DNA of 64,000 bases, from positions 1-64,000 of the forward strand of contig JAQBPQ010000030.1 of assembly GCA_028287445.1 (NCBI GenBank), read 5' to 3'. The DNA is from Cohnella sp. (lineage in GTDB: Bacteria; Bacillota; Bacilli; Paenibacillales; Paenibacillaceae). Shown piece by piece: positions 26,384 to 35,572 of this stretch. Within the stretch, counting starts at the first letter, position 1, and every line of letters starts with the position of its first letter. A model generated the notes under the pieces. It did not search any database and was not told the origin of the DNA. It saw nothing but the letters and a program-made list of their open reading frames with translations. The translations under genes and the position numbers were made by a program.

Positions 26384-26572
26384 ATGGCTCGCAAATGTTT
26401 CATCACGGGAAAGAAACCCGGTTCCGGCAATCATGTCTCTCACGCCAATAACCATAACCGCCGCAGTTGGGGCGTTAACGTACAAAAAGTGCGCATTTTG
26501 GTGAACGGTAAGCCGAAACGGGTATATGTGAGCACCCGCGCCCTGAAGTCCGGCAAAGTGGCTCGCGTATAA
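26384..26572 (+). CDS. rpmB: 50S ribosomal protein L28
   Basis: 62 residues: [62 protein letters not shown], the complete L28 family. Only one cysteine is present, so this is the zinc-free form, in contrast to the zinc-type L32 at 8550. The track ORF starts 3 codons early; the ATG at 26384 follows GGGAGGTGG. It is transcribed alone and opposite to its neighbours, from its own promoter to its own terminator. Confidence 0.97.
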   Translation: MARKCFITGKKPGSGNHVSHANNHNRRSWGVNVQKVRILVNGKPKRVYVSTRALKSGKVARV

Positions 26573-26592
26573 GATGAACGCCATTGGTTTGT

Positions 26593-26649
26593 AAAAGGGC
26601 TCTTCCGAACGGATCCGCATCATCGGTCCTTTCTCGGAGAGCCCTTTTT
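26593..26649 (+). terminator. Terminator of rpmB
   Basis: AAAAGGGCTCT and CGGAGAGCCCTTTTT pair across a long loop, ending in a T-run. Confidence 0.85.
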
Positions 26650-26691
26650 GTGCTCCTATCGGACGACACCGCGGCGGCCCGCTTCAAGCGG

Positions 26692-26714
26692 CAAAAACAC
26701 CTGCAGAGCAGGTG
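26692..26714 (-). terminator. Terminator of spoVM
   Basis: On the minus strand, CACCTGC-TCT-GCAGGTG is followed by TTTTTG, about 40 bases after the spoVM stop. Confidence 0.88.
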
Positions 26715-26750
26715 CTCTTCGTAAAGGCCCGCTGCCGGCAGCCGGGGACG

Positions 26751-26831
26751 TCAATTTTTGTTAAACGTATTCAAAATCGCTTTGACGAAGCCGCCCAAAA
26801 ATCTCGGCAGCTTGATGGTGTAAAATTTCAT
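26751..26831 (-). CDS. spoVM: Stage V sporulation protein SpoVM
   Basis: A 26-residue peptide, MKFYTIKLPRFLGGFVKAILNTFNKN, hidden at the end of a longer track ORF. It matches SpoVM, the amphipathic helix that senses the positive curvature of the forespore membrane and anchors SpoIVA to start coat assembly. The conserved proline (LPRFLGG) and the hydrophobic/basic face are kept. GGAGGAGGGATGGGAGA precedes the ATG at 26831. It lies between rpmB and rpe, as in Bacillus subtilis. Confidence 0.96.
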   Translation of the reverse strand: MKFYTIKLPRFLGGFVKAILNTFNKN

Positions 26832-26955
26832 TCTCCCATCCCTCCTCCGCAGCTTCACCCATCCCCCGGAATCCACCGGCCCGGTTCCGACACGCCCGCC
26901 GGTTTTTCCCCGGATTCCGACGCGTTGTGATTTGCGGGCGCTCTCTGTTGATTTA

Positions 26956-26986
26956 TACGTATGCGGATTTTGTCTTGTCCTATACC
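26956..26986 (-). promoter_or_regulatory. Candidate SigE promoter of spoVM
   Basis: On the minus strand, GGTATAGG, 15 bases, CATACGTA. The -10 CATAC and the spacing fit the mother-cell SigE consensus (ATA near -35, CATACANT at -10). SigE control is known for spoVM in Bacillus subtilis. It lies about 125 bases before the gene. Confidence 0.5.
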
Positions 26987-27038
26987 AGACAATAGCGGGC
27001 GGAGGAAAAATGGGCGCTTTCGGTATCAAACAGCAAGC

Positions 27039-27704
27039 TTATCGGCGAAGGCGCGAAGCCGCGCGCAGAGAAGCGATGGCTGAAGCCCGATCCTGCTGAC
27101 CGAAGATATACGTGCCGGCCACCAAGGCGTCCGCTCCGGCTTCCGTTACAAGCGCTGCGGTTTCGGCATTGATCCCTCCGTCCACTTCGATCCGGATATC
27201 CTGTCGGCCTTTACGGGCTAACATCTCGCGCAACTCCCTCAACTTGGGGAGCATCGACGGCAGAAACGTCTGTCCACCGAATCCCGGATTAATCGTCATG
27301 ATCAGAACCAAATCGATTTCTGCCAAAATGTATTCCAAAACCGATAACGGTGTATGAGGGTTCAAAGCGACGCCGGCTTTTAATCCCAGCTCCCGGATGG
27401 CGGCAAGGGTCCGATGAAGGTGTACGCACGCTTCGGGATGAACACTCAGACGGTTGGCTCCCGCTGCGGCAAGCGCCGGAAACAGTGTCTCCGGAGATTC
27501 CGTCATGAGATGTACATCAAACGGAAGCTGGGTCACTGGCCGAATCATCGAAACAATCGGCGGGCCGAACGTCAAATTGGGCACGAAATGATTGTCCATA
27601 ATATCGACGTGAATCCAATCCGCTCCCGCGGCTTCTATGTCTCGTATTTCCTCCCCGAGCCGCGAGAAATCAGCGGCGAGGATGGATGGGGCGATCGTCA
27701 GCAT
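27039..27704 (-). CDS. rpe: Ribulose-phosphate 3-epimerase
   Basis: Interconverts ribulose 5-phosphate and xylulose 5-phosphate in the pentose phosphate pathway. 221 residues with the TIM-barrel family motifs: IAPSILAADFSRLGEEI start, WIHVDIMDNHFVPNLTFGP near 32 (metal ligands His and Asp), FDVHLMTE near 64, VLIMTINPGFGGQTFLP near 135, and IEVDGGINAETAALVTEAGADALVAGTYIFG near 172. Directly follows rsgA with a one-base gap, the same order as in Bacillus subtilis. Confidence 0.97.
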   Translation of the reverse strand: MLTIAPSILAADFSRLGEEIRDIEAAGADWIHVDIMDNHFVPNLTFGPPIVSMIRPVTQLPFDVHLMTESPETLFPALAAAGANRLSVHPEACVHLHRTLAAIRELGLKAGVALNPHTPLSVLEYILAEIDLVLIMTINPGFGGQTFLPSMLPKLRELREMLARKGRQDIRIEVDGGINAETAALVTEAGADALVAGTYIFGQQDRASAIASLRAASRLRR

Positions 27705-27705
27705 G

Positions 27706-28611
27706 TCAGTACCTCCGCGCTTTCTCTTTCCACTCGATCATGAATTCCTTGTAATGGTCATAACGGCTTTGTGCCGCTTCGCCTTGTTCCACGGCCTGGC
27801 GCACGGCGCAATGCGGCTCATGGATGTGCGTGCATCCGCGAAATTTGCAGCCGGACGACAGCTCTCGGAATTCCCGAAAACAGGAGCCGATGTCGGCAAT
27901 GCCGAGTTCCCCAAAATCCAGTTGGCTGAAGCCGGGGGTATCCGCGACAATGCCTCCGCCGGGCAGCGGAACGAGTTCCACGTGCCTTGTCGTATGTTTG
28001 CCTCGCCCGATTTTCTCGCTGATTTCGTTCGTTTGCAGCGTCAACCCCGGAACAAGCGCGTTCAAAAGCGACGATTTGCCGACACCCGATTGCCCGGCGA
28101 ACACGGCGATATGTTCCGCCAGACGGGTTTGCAATTGCGCTACGCCCTGCCCAAGACGTGCACTGGTCAGCAGAACCTCGTAACCGATGGAAGCGTAAAG
28201 GCTTCGTGCCCGCTCCATATTGTCGCGAGTCTCATCGCCTTCCGGACCCGAAGGAATTCGATCCGTTTTGGTCCATACCAACAGCGCATCCAAGCCGGCA
28301 TGCTCAATGTGGACCAAAAACTTGTCGATCAGCAAAAGATTCAATTCCGGATGCGTCACCGAAAAGACGAGAACTGCCAGGTCGGCGTTGGCTACAGGCG
28401 GGCGAATCAGCTCGGTATGGCGCGGTAAGATTTCGTTCACCGTGCCTTCCCCATTCTCCGTCCGGACAAATACGACACGGTCGCCTACCAGAGGCGACTC
28501 CCCCCGTTTTTTGAAAATACCGCGGGCGCGGCATTGCACCGCCTCGCCGCCCCCGTCGTCCAACACGTAATAATAACCGCTGAGCGCCTTCCTGATCGTT
28601 CCTTCCGGCAT
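27706..28611 (-). CDS. rsgA: Ribosome small-subunit-dependent GTPase A
   Basis: RsgA (CpgA/YloQ) is a late 30S assembly GTPase. 301 residues from ATG 28611 (the track uses the preceding TTG). An OB-fold N-terminus (MPEGTIRKALSGYYYVLDDGG) precedes a circularly permuted GTPase domain: KTDR (G4) before GQSGVGKSSLLNAL (G1) near 168, then VADTPGFSQLDF (G3) near 212. The C-terminal zinc knuckle is GCKFRGCTHIHEPHCAV. GAAGGAG is upstream. Lies between prkC and rpe in the conserved operon; it is a known PrkC-linked gene in Bacillus. Confidence 0.96.
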   Translation of the reverse strand: MPEGTIRKALSGYYYVLDDGGGEAVQCRARGIFKKRGESPLVGDRVVFVRTENGEGTVNEILPRHTELIRPPVANADLAVLVFSVTHPELNLLLIDKFLVHIEHAGLDALLVWTKTDRIPSGPEGDETRDNMERARSLYASIGYEVLLTSARLGQGVAQLQTRLAEHIAVFAGQSGVGKSSLLNALVPGLTLQTNEISEKIGRGKHTTRHVELVPLPGGGIVADTPGFSQLDFGELGIADIGSCFREFRELSSGCKFRGCTHIHEPHCAVRQAVEQGEAAQSRYDHYKEFMIEWKEKARRY

Positions 28612-28648
28612 CAACTCACGGCTCCTTCAAATTCAGTACAAGCAGGGA

Positions 28649-30688
28649 TCATTGCCCGCCACCCTGATCCCCTTGGCTGCCTCCGTCTGCCGGAGGATTG
28701 CCTGGACTTGGCGAAGCGCCCGCCGGTTGGTCCTGATAAGGGACCGGCGTGATGCCGACTAACTCTCCGTCGCGATACACCATAATTTGCCCATCCTTGC
28801 CGGGCGCGAGCACAAGCGTTACCGGAAATTCCGTCATCGACTTGATTTTCATCGGCGTTTTCCATAGCAGATTGTCGCCTCTGGCATCGGAGTACGTGAT
28901 CTTGATTATGCTTTCCTGGCCGTCTACGGCAGGACTCACCATCACAGGCGCGGGCACTTCCTTGGCATCCGACGGGTATCCGCTGCTGACCCAAAGCTGA
29001 ACTTCGGTGCCGGCCGTCACCGCTTCATTTTGTTCAGCCGGAAACTGCTTAAACACCGTTCCCTTCGCTACGGAGTAACTCGGCTCTTGAATGACTTTGT
29101 TGTCCTTGAGCTTCAGGTTGTTTTGCTGGAGCACGGCCCGCGCTTCAATTTCCTTTTTGTTGATCAGGTTCGGCATCGGGAATGTCGCTTTGCCCAGACT
29201 TACCTTGAGCGTAACGGTTCCCTTCGGATCCAACTGCGTCCCTTCTTTGGGAATCTGGTCCAGAACGGTGCCCGGCTCGCTGTCGTCGTTGACGGGGTTT
29301 TGTCCGATAGATTCGGAATTGACGCCAAGGTCTTGCAGCATGTTTTTCGCGTCGTTAAACGTCTTGCCCGTCACACCCGGCATCAATGGAAGATCAGGTC
29401 CGGTACCGATCGTCAGGGTGATCAGGGACCCTTGCTTCACTTGGATGTCCTTCTTGGACTGCTTGGTCACGAGGCCTTTCTCGGCTTCCGTGCTCGATTC
29501 TTTAAGTATGGGATCATCAACCTTAAGTCCGGCCGCCTCCAGCTTCGCTGTCGCCTGCGCTTCATTCTGACCGACGACAGACGGCACAAGCACGTCCGAC
29601 GGACTAAGTTGACCTTTGAGTGCGATAACCGCCCATAGCAGCACGCCGATCAAAACCGCAGCCATAATGCCCAGTACGGTCGGCATCACCCAGCGGCGTT
29701 TATTCTCCTCAAGGCCGCGAGAGTCCCACCGCTCATCAGAAGACGAGCCTTTAACGGCAGGAGCTTCGATCGTATTCCGCATGTCCGGCCGAATCGCCGG
29801 GATTACCCGGGTTTTGTCCGATTCCGCGTCGTCGTCGCTCGCAAATCGCGCCGGCGGTTCATGCAAACGCTGCGGTTGCAGGCACGTTTCCAGGTCGGCG
29901 AACATTTCCCTGGCGGATTGATATCGTTCTTGCGGATTTTTACGCATCGCGCGGAGAATGATGTTCTCCACGCTTTGCGGAATATGCGGGTTCACTTTAC
30001 GCGGCTCTTCGAACGGTTCCTGCAAATGTTTGAGAGCCACGCTGATCGGGCTTTCGCCAAGAAACGGAAGGCGGCCCGTGAGCATTTGATAAAGTACGAT
30101 ACCGAGAGAATAAAGATCCGATTTCTCGCCGGTGGATACGCCCTTGGCATGTTCCGGCGAGAAATAGTGAACAGAACCGACCACCGAGCCGGTCTGCGTG
30201 ATCGTGGACGAAGTAATGGCCCGGGCGATGCCGAAGTCCGTTACCTTCACCCGGCCGTTGGAGCCCATCAAAATATTGTGGGGTTTAATGTCGCGATGGA
30301 TAATTTGATTATGGTGGGCATGATCCAGAGCGTCGGCAATTTGACCGGCGATTCTGACCGCTTCATCCGGCTGGAGCGGAGCCCTCTCGCGAATAATTTC
30401 ATTTAAATTGGGTCCATCCACGTATTCCATGACGATATAATGCGTATCCTCTTCTTGTCCGACATCGTAGATGCTCACGATGTTCGGATGGGAAAGCGAA
30501 GCCGCTGCCTGCGCTTCCCGGCGGAAACGTTTCACAAAATCTTCATCATGCATGAATTGCTGCCGCAAAACCTTTACCGCAACGAAACGGTTCAACAGGT
30601 TGTCTCGCGCTTTGTAAACGAGCGCCATTCCCCCGCCGCCAACTCGGGCCAGCAGTTCGTAACGTCCGCCCAGCGTTTGTCCGATCAT
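28649..30688 (-). CDS. prkC: PASTA-domain Ser/Thr protein kinase PrkC
   Basis: Membrane kinase that senses muropeptides; in Bacillus it is linked to germination and stationary-phase signalling. 679 residues: glycine loop VGGGGMALVYK, Lys39 in VAVKVL, catalytic HRDIKPHN at 131–138, DFG at 151–153, activation-loop threonines TSSTITQTGSVVGS, a single membrane span at about 333–357 (WVMPTVLGIMAAVLIGVLLWAVIAL), then three PASTA repeats starting near 365 (VLVPSVVGQNEAQAT, PLMPGVTGKTFNDAK, FPMPNLINKKEIEA). An extra extracellular C-terminal domain ends in a Gly/Ser/Pro/Gln-rich tail. Overlaps the phosphatase gene prpC by 4 bases. Confidence 0.96.
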   Translation of the reverse strand: MIGQTLGGRYELLARVGGGGMALVYKARDNLLNRFVAVKVLRQQFMHDEDFVKRFRREAQAAASLSHPNIVSIYDVGQEEDTHYIVMEYVDGPNLNEIIRERAPLQPDEAVRIAGQIADALDHAHHNQIIHRDIKPHNILMGSNGRVKVTDFGIARAITSSTITQTGSVVGSVHYFSPEHAKGVSTGEKSDLYSLGIVLYQMLTGRLPFLGESPISVALKHLQEPFEEPRKVNPHIPQSVENIILRAMRKNPQERYQSAREMFADLETCLQPQRLHEPPARFASDDDAESDKTRVIPAIRPDMRNTIEAPAVKGSSSDERWDSRGLEENKRRWVMPTVLGIMAAVLIGVLLWAVIALKGQLSPSDVLVPSVVGQNEAQATAKLEAAGLKVDDPILKESSTEAEKGLVTKQSKKDIQVKQGSLITLTIGTGPDLPLMPGVTGKTFNDAKNMLQDLGVNSESIGQNPVNDDSEPGTVLDQIPKEGTQLDPKGTVTLKVSLGKATFPMPNLINKKEIEARAVLQQNNLKLKDNKVIQEPSYSVAKGTVFKQFPAEQNEAVTAGTEVQLWVSSGYPSDAKEVPAPVMVSPAVDGQESIIKITYSDARGDNLLWKTPMKIKSMTEFPVTLVLAPGKDGQIMVYRDGELVGITPVPYQDQPAGASPSPGNPPADGGSQGDQGGGQ

Positions 30689-31458
30689 GCTGTTTCCCCT
30701 CCCGCAGCGATTGCTTCATCTGCTTCTACCAAAACCAATGTCACGTTGTCGTCTCCGCCTGCGTCCAAAGCCATTTGCACGAGCTGGTCCGCAACCTGCT
30801 CCAATTTCGCGTCTGTCTGAGCCAGTGCGGCGTGAAGCATATTCGGATCCACCATGCCGCTCAGCCCGTCGCTGCAGAGTAGCAGCCGGTCTCCCGGCTG
30901 CCAATCGATCGCCATCACATCGGCCTTCACATCCCGGTCCGTTCCCACTGATCTGGTGATCGCGTGACGAAGAGGATGCCTTGTGGCTTCCTCCGGGCTG
31001 AGCTGCCCGGACTTGGTCAGCTCGTTGATGACCGTATGGTCGTCCGTTAATTGTTCCAATTCTCCTGCCCGAAGCCGATAGATACGACTGTCCCCTACAT
31101 GTGCAATCAAGCCGCCATCGCGGTTGAGCACCGCGACAACGACCGTCGTTCCCATGTTGTAGTACTCCTCATTCAGGGAAGCCGTCTCAAACACGACACT
31201 GTTCGCCTGTTGGATCATTTCCTGCAGCTTAAGCCCGCCCTCATCCGGCGTCTGGGACGGATTCCAGAACTGCAGCGCCTCCGCCAGGCAGCCTACCGCA
31301 AGCTCGCTCGCCACATCCCCGGCCCGGTGGCCTCCCATACCGTCGGCCACGATTACCGCGGTCCACCCGTCAGTCAACCGGCCGCTCCAGGCCCGATCCT
31401 CGTTCACTTGCCGGACTTTTCCTACATGCGTCCTCCAAGCGGTTTTCACACCGATCAC
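30685..31458 (-). CDS. prpC: PP2C-type Ser/Thr phosphatase, PrkC partner
   Basis: Removes phosphate from PrkC and its targets. 257 residues from a GTG at 31458 that overlaps the rlmN stop (GTGA); the track start (31500) lies inside rlmN. Metal-binding motifs: [10 protein letters not shown] near 17, [20 protein letters not shown] near 37, [11 protein letters not shown] near 110, [13 protein letters not shown] near 190, and [12 protein letters not shown] near 235. The gene order rlmN–prpC–prkC–rsgA is conserved in Bacillus. The exact start is uncertain (a GTG at 31449 is the alternative). Confidence 0.95.
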   Translation of the reverse strand: MIGVKTAWRTHVGKVRQVNEDRAWSGRLTDGWTAVIVADGMGGHRAGDVASELAVGCLAEALQFWNPSQTPDEGGLKLQEMIQQANSVVFETASLNEEYYNMGTTVVVAVLNRDGGLIAHVGDSRIYRLRAGELEQLTDDHTVINELTKSGQLSPEEATRHPLRHAITRSVGTDRDVKADVMAIDWQPGDRLLLCSDGLSGMVDPNMLHAALAQTDAKLEQVADQLVQMALDAGGDDNVTLVLVEADEAIAAGGETA

Positions 31459-32537
31459 CCCGTCGTCGCTTCCATATGCTTCGCCCGCAGCTGCCCGCAA
31501 GCCGCCGCGATGTCATGCCCCTGCTCCCTGCGAATCGTCGCGTTTACGTTCCTGTTTTGTAATATGCGTTGGAATTCGAAAATGTCATCCCTCGGCGTCC
31601 GGACATAATCGCGCTCCGGCACATAATTGACCGGGATGAGATTGACGTGGCAAAGCATGCCCTGCAGCACCGCGGCCAGTTCTTCCGCATGCTCGGGCCG
31701 GTCATTCACACCGCCGATTAAAGCATATTCGAACGTGACCCTGCGACCCGTTTTTTCGATGTAGTAACGGATGGCGTCCATGACTTCGGTAAACGGGTAC
31801 CGCCGGTTAACCGGCATGAGCTTGGACCGCAGCGCATCGTTCGGAGCGTGAATGGAAATCGCCAAATTGATCTGGGTGTTCTCGTCCGCAAACTTGTACA
31901 TGCTCGGCACGATGCCGCTCGTAGATACCGTGATGTGCCGCGCTCCGATGTTCAGCCCTTTCGGATGGATCATGTTTCGAAGGAATTTCATCGTGGCATC
32001 GTAATTCTCGAACGGTTCGCCCGAACCCATGATCACGATGCTGGATACCCGCTGATCCTCCGGATCGAGCAGCTTTTGGCACTGCACCACCTGGGCCACA
32101 ATTTCACCCGGAGTGAGATTGCGTTTCAATCCGCCAATTGTGGATGCGCAAAATGTACAGCCGATGCGGCAGCCCACCTGGGTCGTTACGCATACGCTGT
32201 TTCCGTAGTTGTGGCGCATGAGGACCGTTTCAATCCCGTGGTTGTCATGCAGACCAAACAAGAATTTGACCGTTCCGTCCTTGGACTCAAACTTGGCAAT
32301 TTCCGTCAGCGTCACGAACGCAAAGCTATCATCCAGTTTGATGCGAAGAGGCTTAGGCAAGTTGCTCATTTCTTCGAAGGAACCGACCCGCTTGACGTAG
32401 AGCCATTCGAAAATCTGGTCGGCACGAAAGACAGGCTCTCCCTGCTCTCTCGTCCATTCCTGAAGCTCTTCCAGCGAGTAATCGTAAATAAAAGGTTTAT
32501 CGTTTTCTATCTCTTGTTTCAAAGTTGTCACCACCAT
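31455..32537 (-). CDS. rlmN: 23S rRNA (adenine(2503)-C2) / tRNA A37 methyltransferase RlmN
   Basis: Radical-SAM enzyme that methylates A2503 of 23S rRNA and A37 of some tRNAs. 360 residues: cluster motif CRIGCTFC (CxxxCxxC) near residue 127, [19 protein letters not shown] near 178, [10 protein letters not shown] near 212, and the C-terminal catalytic cysteine in [19 protein letters not shown] near 345. The start at 32537 has only a weak ribosome binding site (TAGATCGA); the following GTG codons are possible alternatives. Lies between rsmB and prpC. Confidence 0.96.
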   Translation of the reverse strand: MVVTTLKQEIENDKPFIYDYSLEELQEWTREQGEPVFRADQIFEWLYVKRVGSFEEMSNLPKPLRIKLDDSFAFVTLTEIAKFESKDGTVKFLFGLHDNHGIETVLMRHNYGNSVCVTTQVGCRIGCTFCASTIGGLKRNLTPGEIVAQVVQCQKLLDPEDQRVSSIVIMGSGEPFENYDATMKFLRNMIHPKGLNIGARHITVSTSGIVPSMYKFADENTQINLAISIHAPNDALRSKLMPVNRRYPFTEVMDAIRYYIEKTGRRVTFEYALIGGVNDRPEHAEELAAVLQGMLCHVNLIPVNYVPERDYVRTPRDDIFEFQRILQNRNVNATIRREQGHDIAAACGQLRAKHMEATTG

Positions 32538-32597
32538 TCGATCTATTTTAGCATAAACACTCAGCGAGCCGAAACACCATGAGATCAGATCGCTGTA

Positions 32598-34010
32598 CTA
32601 TGTTCTCCGCAATCGGGCAATAAAGAATCCGTCGCTGCCAAAATGATGAGGCAAAAGCTGCACCATGCCCGGGAATGGCTCGGGGATGATGTTCCGCTCG
32701 CGCAGAGGCTCCAGCACCTCATCCGGCCACTCGGAATCAAGCGAGAAGTGCGGATGGTCCGCCAGAAATACCCGGATCGACTCCCCATTTTCTTCCGGCG
32801 TGATCGTGCAGGTGCTGTAGACGAGCACGCCTCCCGGCTTCACCAAGGCGCTCGCGGCCCTCAGTAGTTGATGCTGAAGTTCGGCGAGGCCCGCGATGTC
32901 TTCCGGCGTCTTGTTCCATTTGATTTCCGGTTTCCGGCGAATGACTCCGAAGCCGGAGCAAGGGGCGTCGAGCAGTACGACGTCCATCGAATCCGGCGGC
33001 AGCAGGTCCGTCAGCGCAAGCGCGTCCGAGGTCGTCGTTTCGATAATGCCAAGGCCGAGTCTCTCCTTCTGTTTGTCGATCAAGGGCCGCTTATGCGGGT
33101 GGACGTCGTTGGCGATCACCCGTCCGCGGTTCTGCATGATCTCCGCCAGATGCGTCGATTTGCCGCCCGGCGCCGCGCAGCAGTCCAGCACCGACATGCC
33201 CGGCTTCGGATCGGCGACCGCAGCCACGAGCATGGAGCTTTCATCCTGCACGGTCAGCAGGCCGTTCCGGTACCAAGGGGTGTCCGCCAAACTGCCGGCT
33301 CTGGTCGCGACGATGGCATCCGCTGATAAAGGAGACGGTGACACATCCAGTCCGGCTTCCGCCATGTCGGCGAGAAGTGCCGCACGATCCGTTCTCAATC
33401 GGTTCACGCGCACCGAAGCATGAGGCGGCTCGTTGTCAGCCGCGCACAACGTTTCTGCGGTTTGCTCGCCGTATGCCGCGATCCATCGCTCCACCAGCCA
33501 CCGGGGATGGCTGTGCGTCAAGGAAATTCGCTCGGCAACGGGCAAATCGGCCGGCAGCGGAAGGGTTACGCCTTCGCGAAGCAGACCCCGGAGTACGCCA
33601 TTCACAAGACCGGCAATGCCGGCGTGGCCGCGCTTTTTGGCGATGCGAACGGCTTCATCTACCGCGGCATGAGCGGGAACCCGCTCCAGCCAGCGCAGCT
33701 GGTAATAGCTGAGACGGAGCAGACAGCGCACCCACGGTTCCACTTTGCGGGGCCAGCCCTTCACTTTGGAGGAGAGAACTTGGTCGATCGTATTCAGCCG
33801 CTGAATCGTTCCGTACACGAGTTCGGTCGCCAACGCCTTGTCGGGACGGGAAAGCTCCGCCTCCGAGAGCATGCCGTGCAGCGCAAGTCCGCTGTATGCC
33901 CCTTGCTCTTCAACGCGCCGCAGCACTTCCAGCGCCAATTCCCGGGGTCCGTCCGGCCGGCGTGCTCCTTTTTTATGTTGTTCCGCCAAACTCGCTGCCT
34001 CCTTCCCCAT
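32598..34010 (-). CDS. rsmB: 16S rRNA (cytosine(967)-C5)-methyltransferase
   Basis: RsmB methylates C967 of 16S rRNA. 470 residues: N-terminal NusB-like domain (PRELALEVLRRVEEQGAYSGLAL to HAAVDEAVRIAKKRGHAGIAGLVNGVLRGLLR) and C-terminal SAM domain with VLDCCAAPGGKSTHLAEI near 275, LLDAPCSGFGVIRRKPEIKW near 345 (PC motif), and YSTCTITPEENGESI near 400, holding the catalytic cysteine. AAGGAGG precedes the ATG. A strong terminator after fmt suggests that rsmB depends on read-through or its own promoter, although no clear promoter was seen in 34011–34092. Confidence 0.95.
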   Translation of the reverse strand: MGKEAASLAEQHKKGARRPDGPRELALEVLRRVEEQGAYSGLALHGMLSEAELSRPDKALATELVYGTIQRLNTIDQVLSSKVKGWPRKVEPWVRCLLRLSYYQLRWLERVPAHAAVDEAVRIAKKRGHAGIAGLVNGVLRGLLREGVTLPLPADLPVAERISLTHSHPRWLVERWIAAYGEQTAETLCAADNEPPHASVRVNRLRTDRAALLADMAEAGLDVSPSPLSADAIVATRAGSLADTPWYRNGLLTVQDESSMLVAAVADPKPGMSVLDCCAAPGGKSTHLAEIMQNRGRVIANDVHPHKRPLIDKQKERLGLGIIETTTSDALALTDLLPPDSMDVVLLDAPCSGFGVIRRKPEIKWNKTPEDIAGLAELQHQLLRAASALVKPGGVLVYSTCTITPEENGESIRVFLADHPHFSLDSEWPDEVLEPLRERNIIPEPFPGMVQLLPHHFGSDGFFIARLRRT

Positions 34011-34092
34011 GATGGGTGCCGATTACATCCAGTATCTCCACATTGCTTAGCAGCCATTTGAACGCGGCATAGCTTGCTCATCGAGCTTTATG

Positions 34093-34125
34093 AAAAAAAA
34101 CGGCGCCCGGTTCACCCGAGCACCG
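34093..34125 (-). terminator. Terminator of the priA–def–fmt segment
   Basis: On the minus strand, CGGTGCTCGG-GTGAA-CCGGGCGCCG (10 pairs, two G·U) is followed by eight T. The fmt stop TGA forms the loop. Confidence 0.9.
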
Positions 34126-35065
34126 TGCCGCGGGCCAACCGAGCGCCTTTGGCGAATTCCGCAGCGGGCAGCGATTTTTTGCCTGCCGGCTGCACTTCCG
34201 TGAGCACCACGCTGCCGTCTGCCGTGCGTACCCGAATGCCGAACGAGCCGGTTTCGAGCACGGAACCCGGCTCCAGCCCTTCCCACTCCGGACGGAGGAT
34301 CCGGTCGAATTCCTGCGGGATGCTGCACGCCCATACTTTGAACACTTCGCCGTTCAACAAGGTGAAACCGCCGGCCATCGGATTCAGCCCCCGTACGCGG
34401 TTGAACACCTCGCGTGCCGTAACGTTCCATTGCAACTGCTCGTCCTCGCGCGTCAAATTCGGCGCGTAGGTCGCTTCCTCATCGTTTTGTTTCTCTCTTG
34501 GAGCAGTACCGTCGAGGATCATCGGCAGCCAAGCCCGCAGCAATTCCGCCCCTACCAAACTGAGATTCCGGAACACCGAACCGGCTGTATCTTCATCCCG
34601 GATGGGGACCTCCGCTCGAGCGATCATATCGCCGGTATCAAGCCCCTCCGCCATGTACATAAGGGTCACACCGGTAACCGTTTCGCCATGAATGAGCGAT
34701 CTTTGAATCGGTGCACCGCCACGGTAACTGGGCAACAGCGATCCGTGAACATTAATGCAGCCGAGCCGCGGCAGATTCAGAACCGACTTCGGCAATATTT
34801 GGCCGTAAGCCGCCGTGATGATCAGATCAGGCTGTAAAGCAGCCAATTCCGCTACCGCTTCCGGAGCACGGAGCTTGTTCGGCTGAAGAACCGTCAGTCC
34901 GCTTGCCGCCGCGAACTCTTTGACCGGCGGAGGAGTAGGCTCGCGTCTCCTGCCCTTGGGCCGGTCCGGCTGTGTCACAACCGCAACGACATCGCATAAC
35001 TCTTCGAGGAGCATCTGCAAAGTAGGAACGGCGAAATCCGGCGTCCCCATAAACACGATTCGCAT
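34112..35065 (-). CDS. fmt: Methionyl-tRNA formyltransferase
   Basis: Formylates initiator Met-tRNA. From ATG 35065 (MRIVFMGTPDFAVPTLQML) it is 317 residues; the track start at 35107 lies inside def. Motifs: VVTQPDRPKGRRREPTPPPVKEFA near 38, ITAAYGQILPKSVLNLPRLGCINVHGSLLPSYRGGAPIQRSLIHGE near 90–135 with the SLLPxYRGAAPI-type catalytic stretch (Asn/His), and DTGDMIARAEVPI near 155. It starts one base after the def stop; the pair opposes in function (formylation/deformylation) and is cotranscribed. Confidence 0.96.
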   Translation of the reverse strand: MRIVFMGTPDFAVPTLQMLLEELCDVVAVVTQPDRPKGRRREPTPPPVKEFAAASGLTVLQPNKLRAPEAVAELAALQPDLIITAAYGQILPKSVLNLPRLGCINVHGSLLPSYRGGAPIQRSLIHGETVTGVTLMYMAEGLDTGDMIARAEVPIRDEDTAGSVFRNLSLVGAELLRAWLPMILDGTAPREKQNDEEATYAPNLTREDEQLQWNVTAREVFNRVRGLNPMAGGFTLLNGEVFKVWACSIPQEFDRILRPEWEGLEPGSVLETGSFGIRVRTADGSVVLTEVQPAGKKSLPAAEFAKGARLARGTVLG

Positions 35066-35066
35066 G

Positions 35067-35555
35067 TTATTCGCCGTCCTGTTCCGGCGCCAGCTTGCGC
35101 GCTTCATAGACGGATTCGGCTAAATCGATGAACAGCACGCCGTTCAAATGATCCAACTCGTGTTGGAACGCGCGGGAGAGCAGTTCCGACCCTTCATATT
35201 GAACAGGTTGGCCATGGCGGTTAAACCCTTTGATCACGACCTTGTTCGCCCGCTTCACATCGCCCTGCAAGCCGGGAATGCTGAGACAACCTTCTGCGCC
35301 CATCTGCTCGCCTTCCCTGCTGACGATCTCCGGGTTGATGAGCTCGATCAGCCCGTGCTCTTCGTCCGCATCCACCACAAGAATCCGCTTCAAAATGCCG
35401 ATTTGCGACGCAGCGAGCCCGACCCCGTCGGCGTCGTACATCGTATCGGCCATATCGTCAAGCAGCTTGTGCAGACTGGCGTTGAATTTGGTCACTTCCT
35501 GGGCCCTCTCCCGCAGTACGGGGTCGGGATGTTTCACGATCAACCGGATGGCCAT
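35067..35555 (-). CDS. def: Peptide deformylase
   Basis: Removes the formyl group from new proteins. 162 residues with the three family motifs: GVGLAASQIG near 45, EGCLSIPG near 92 (metal-binding Cys), and QHELDHLNG near 132 (HExxH). This is the shorter, Gram-negative-like type I form rather than the long type II form. Preceded by priA with a 17-base gap and followed by fmt. Confidence 0.96.
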   Translation of the reverse strand: MAIRLIVKHPDPVLRERAQEVTKFNASLHKLLDDMADTMYDADGVGLAASQIGILKRILVVDADEEHGLIELINPEIVSREGEQMGAEGCLSIPGLQGDVKRANKVVIKGFNRHGQPVQYEGSELLSRAFQHELDHLNGVLFIDLAESVYEARKLAPEQDGE

Positions 35556-35572
35556 CCTTCATCAGTCCTTTG

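Noticed and set aside
26185-26430. 81-residue minus-strand ORF overlapping the rpmB promoter
   Set aside because: Overlaps rpmB and its promoter antisense, with no ribosome binding site or similarity.
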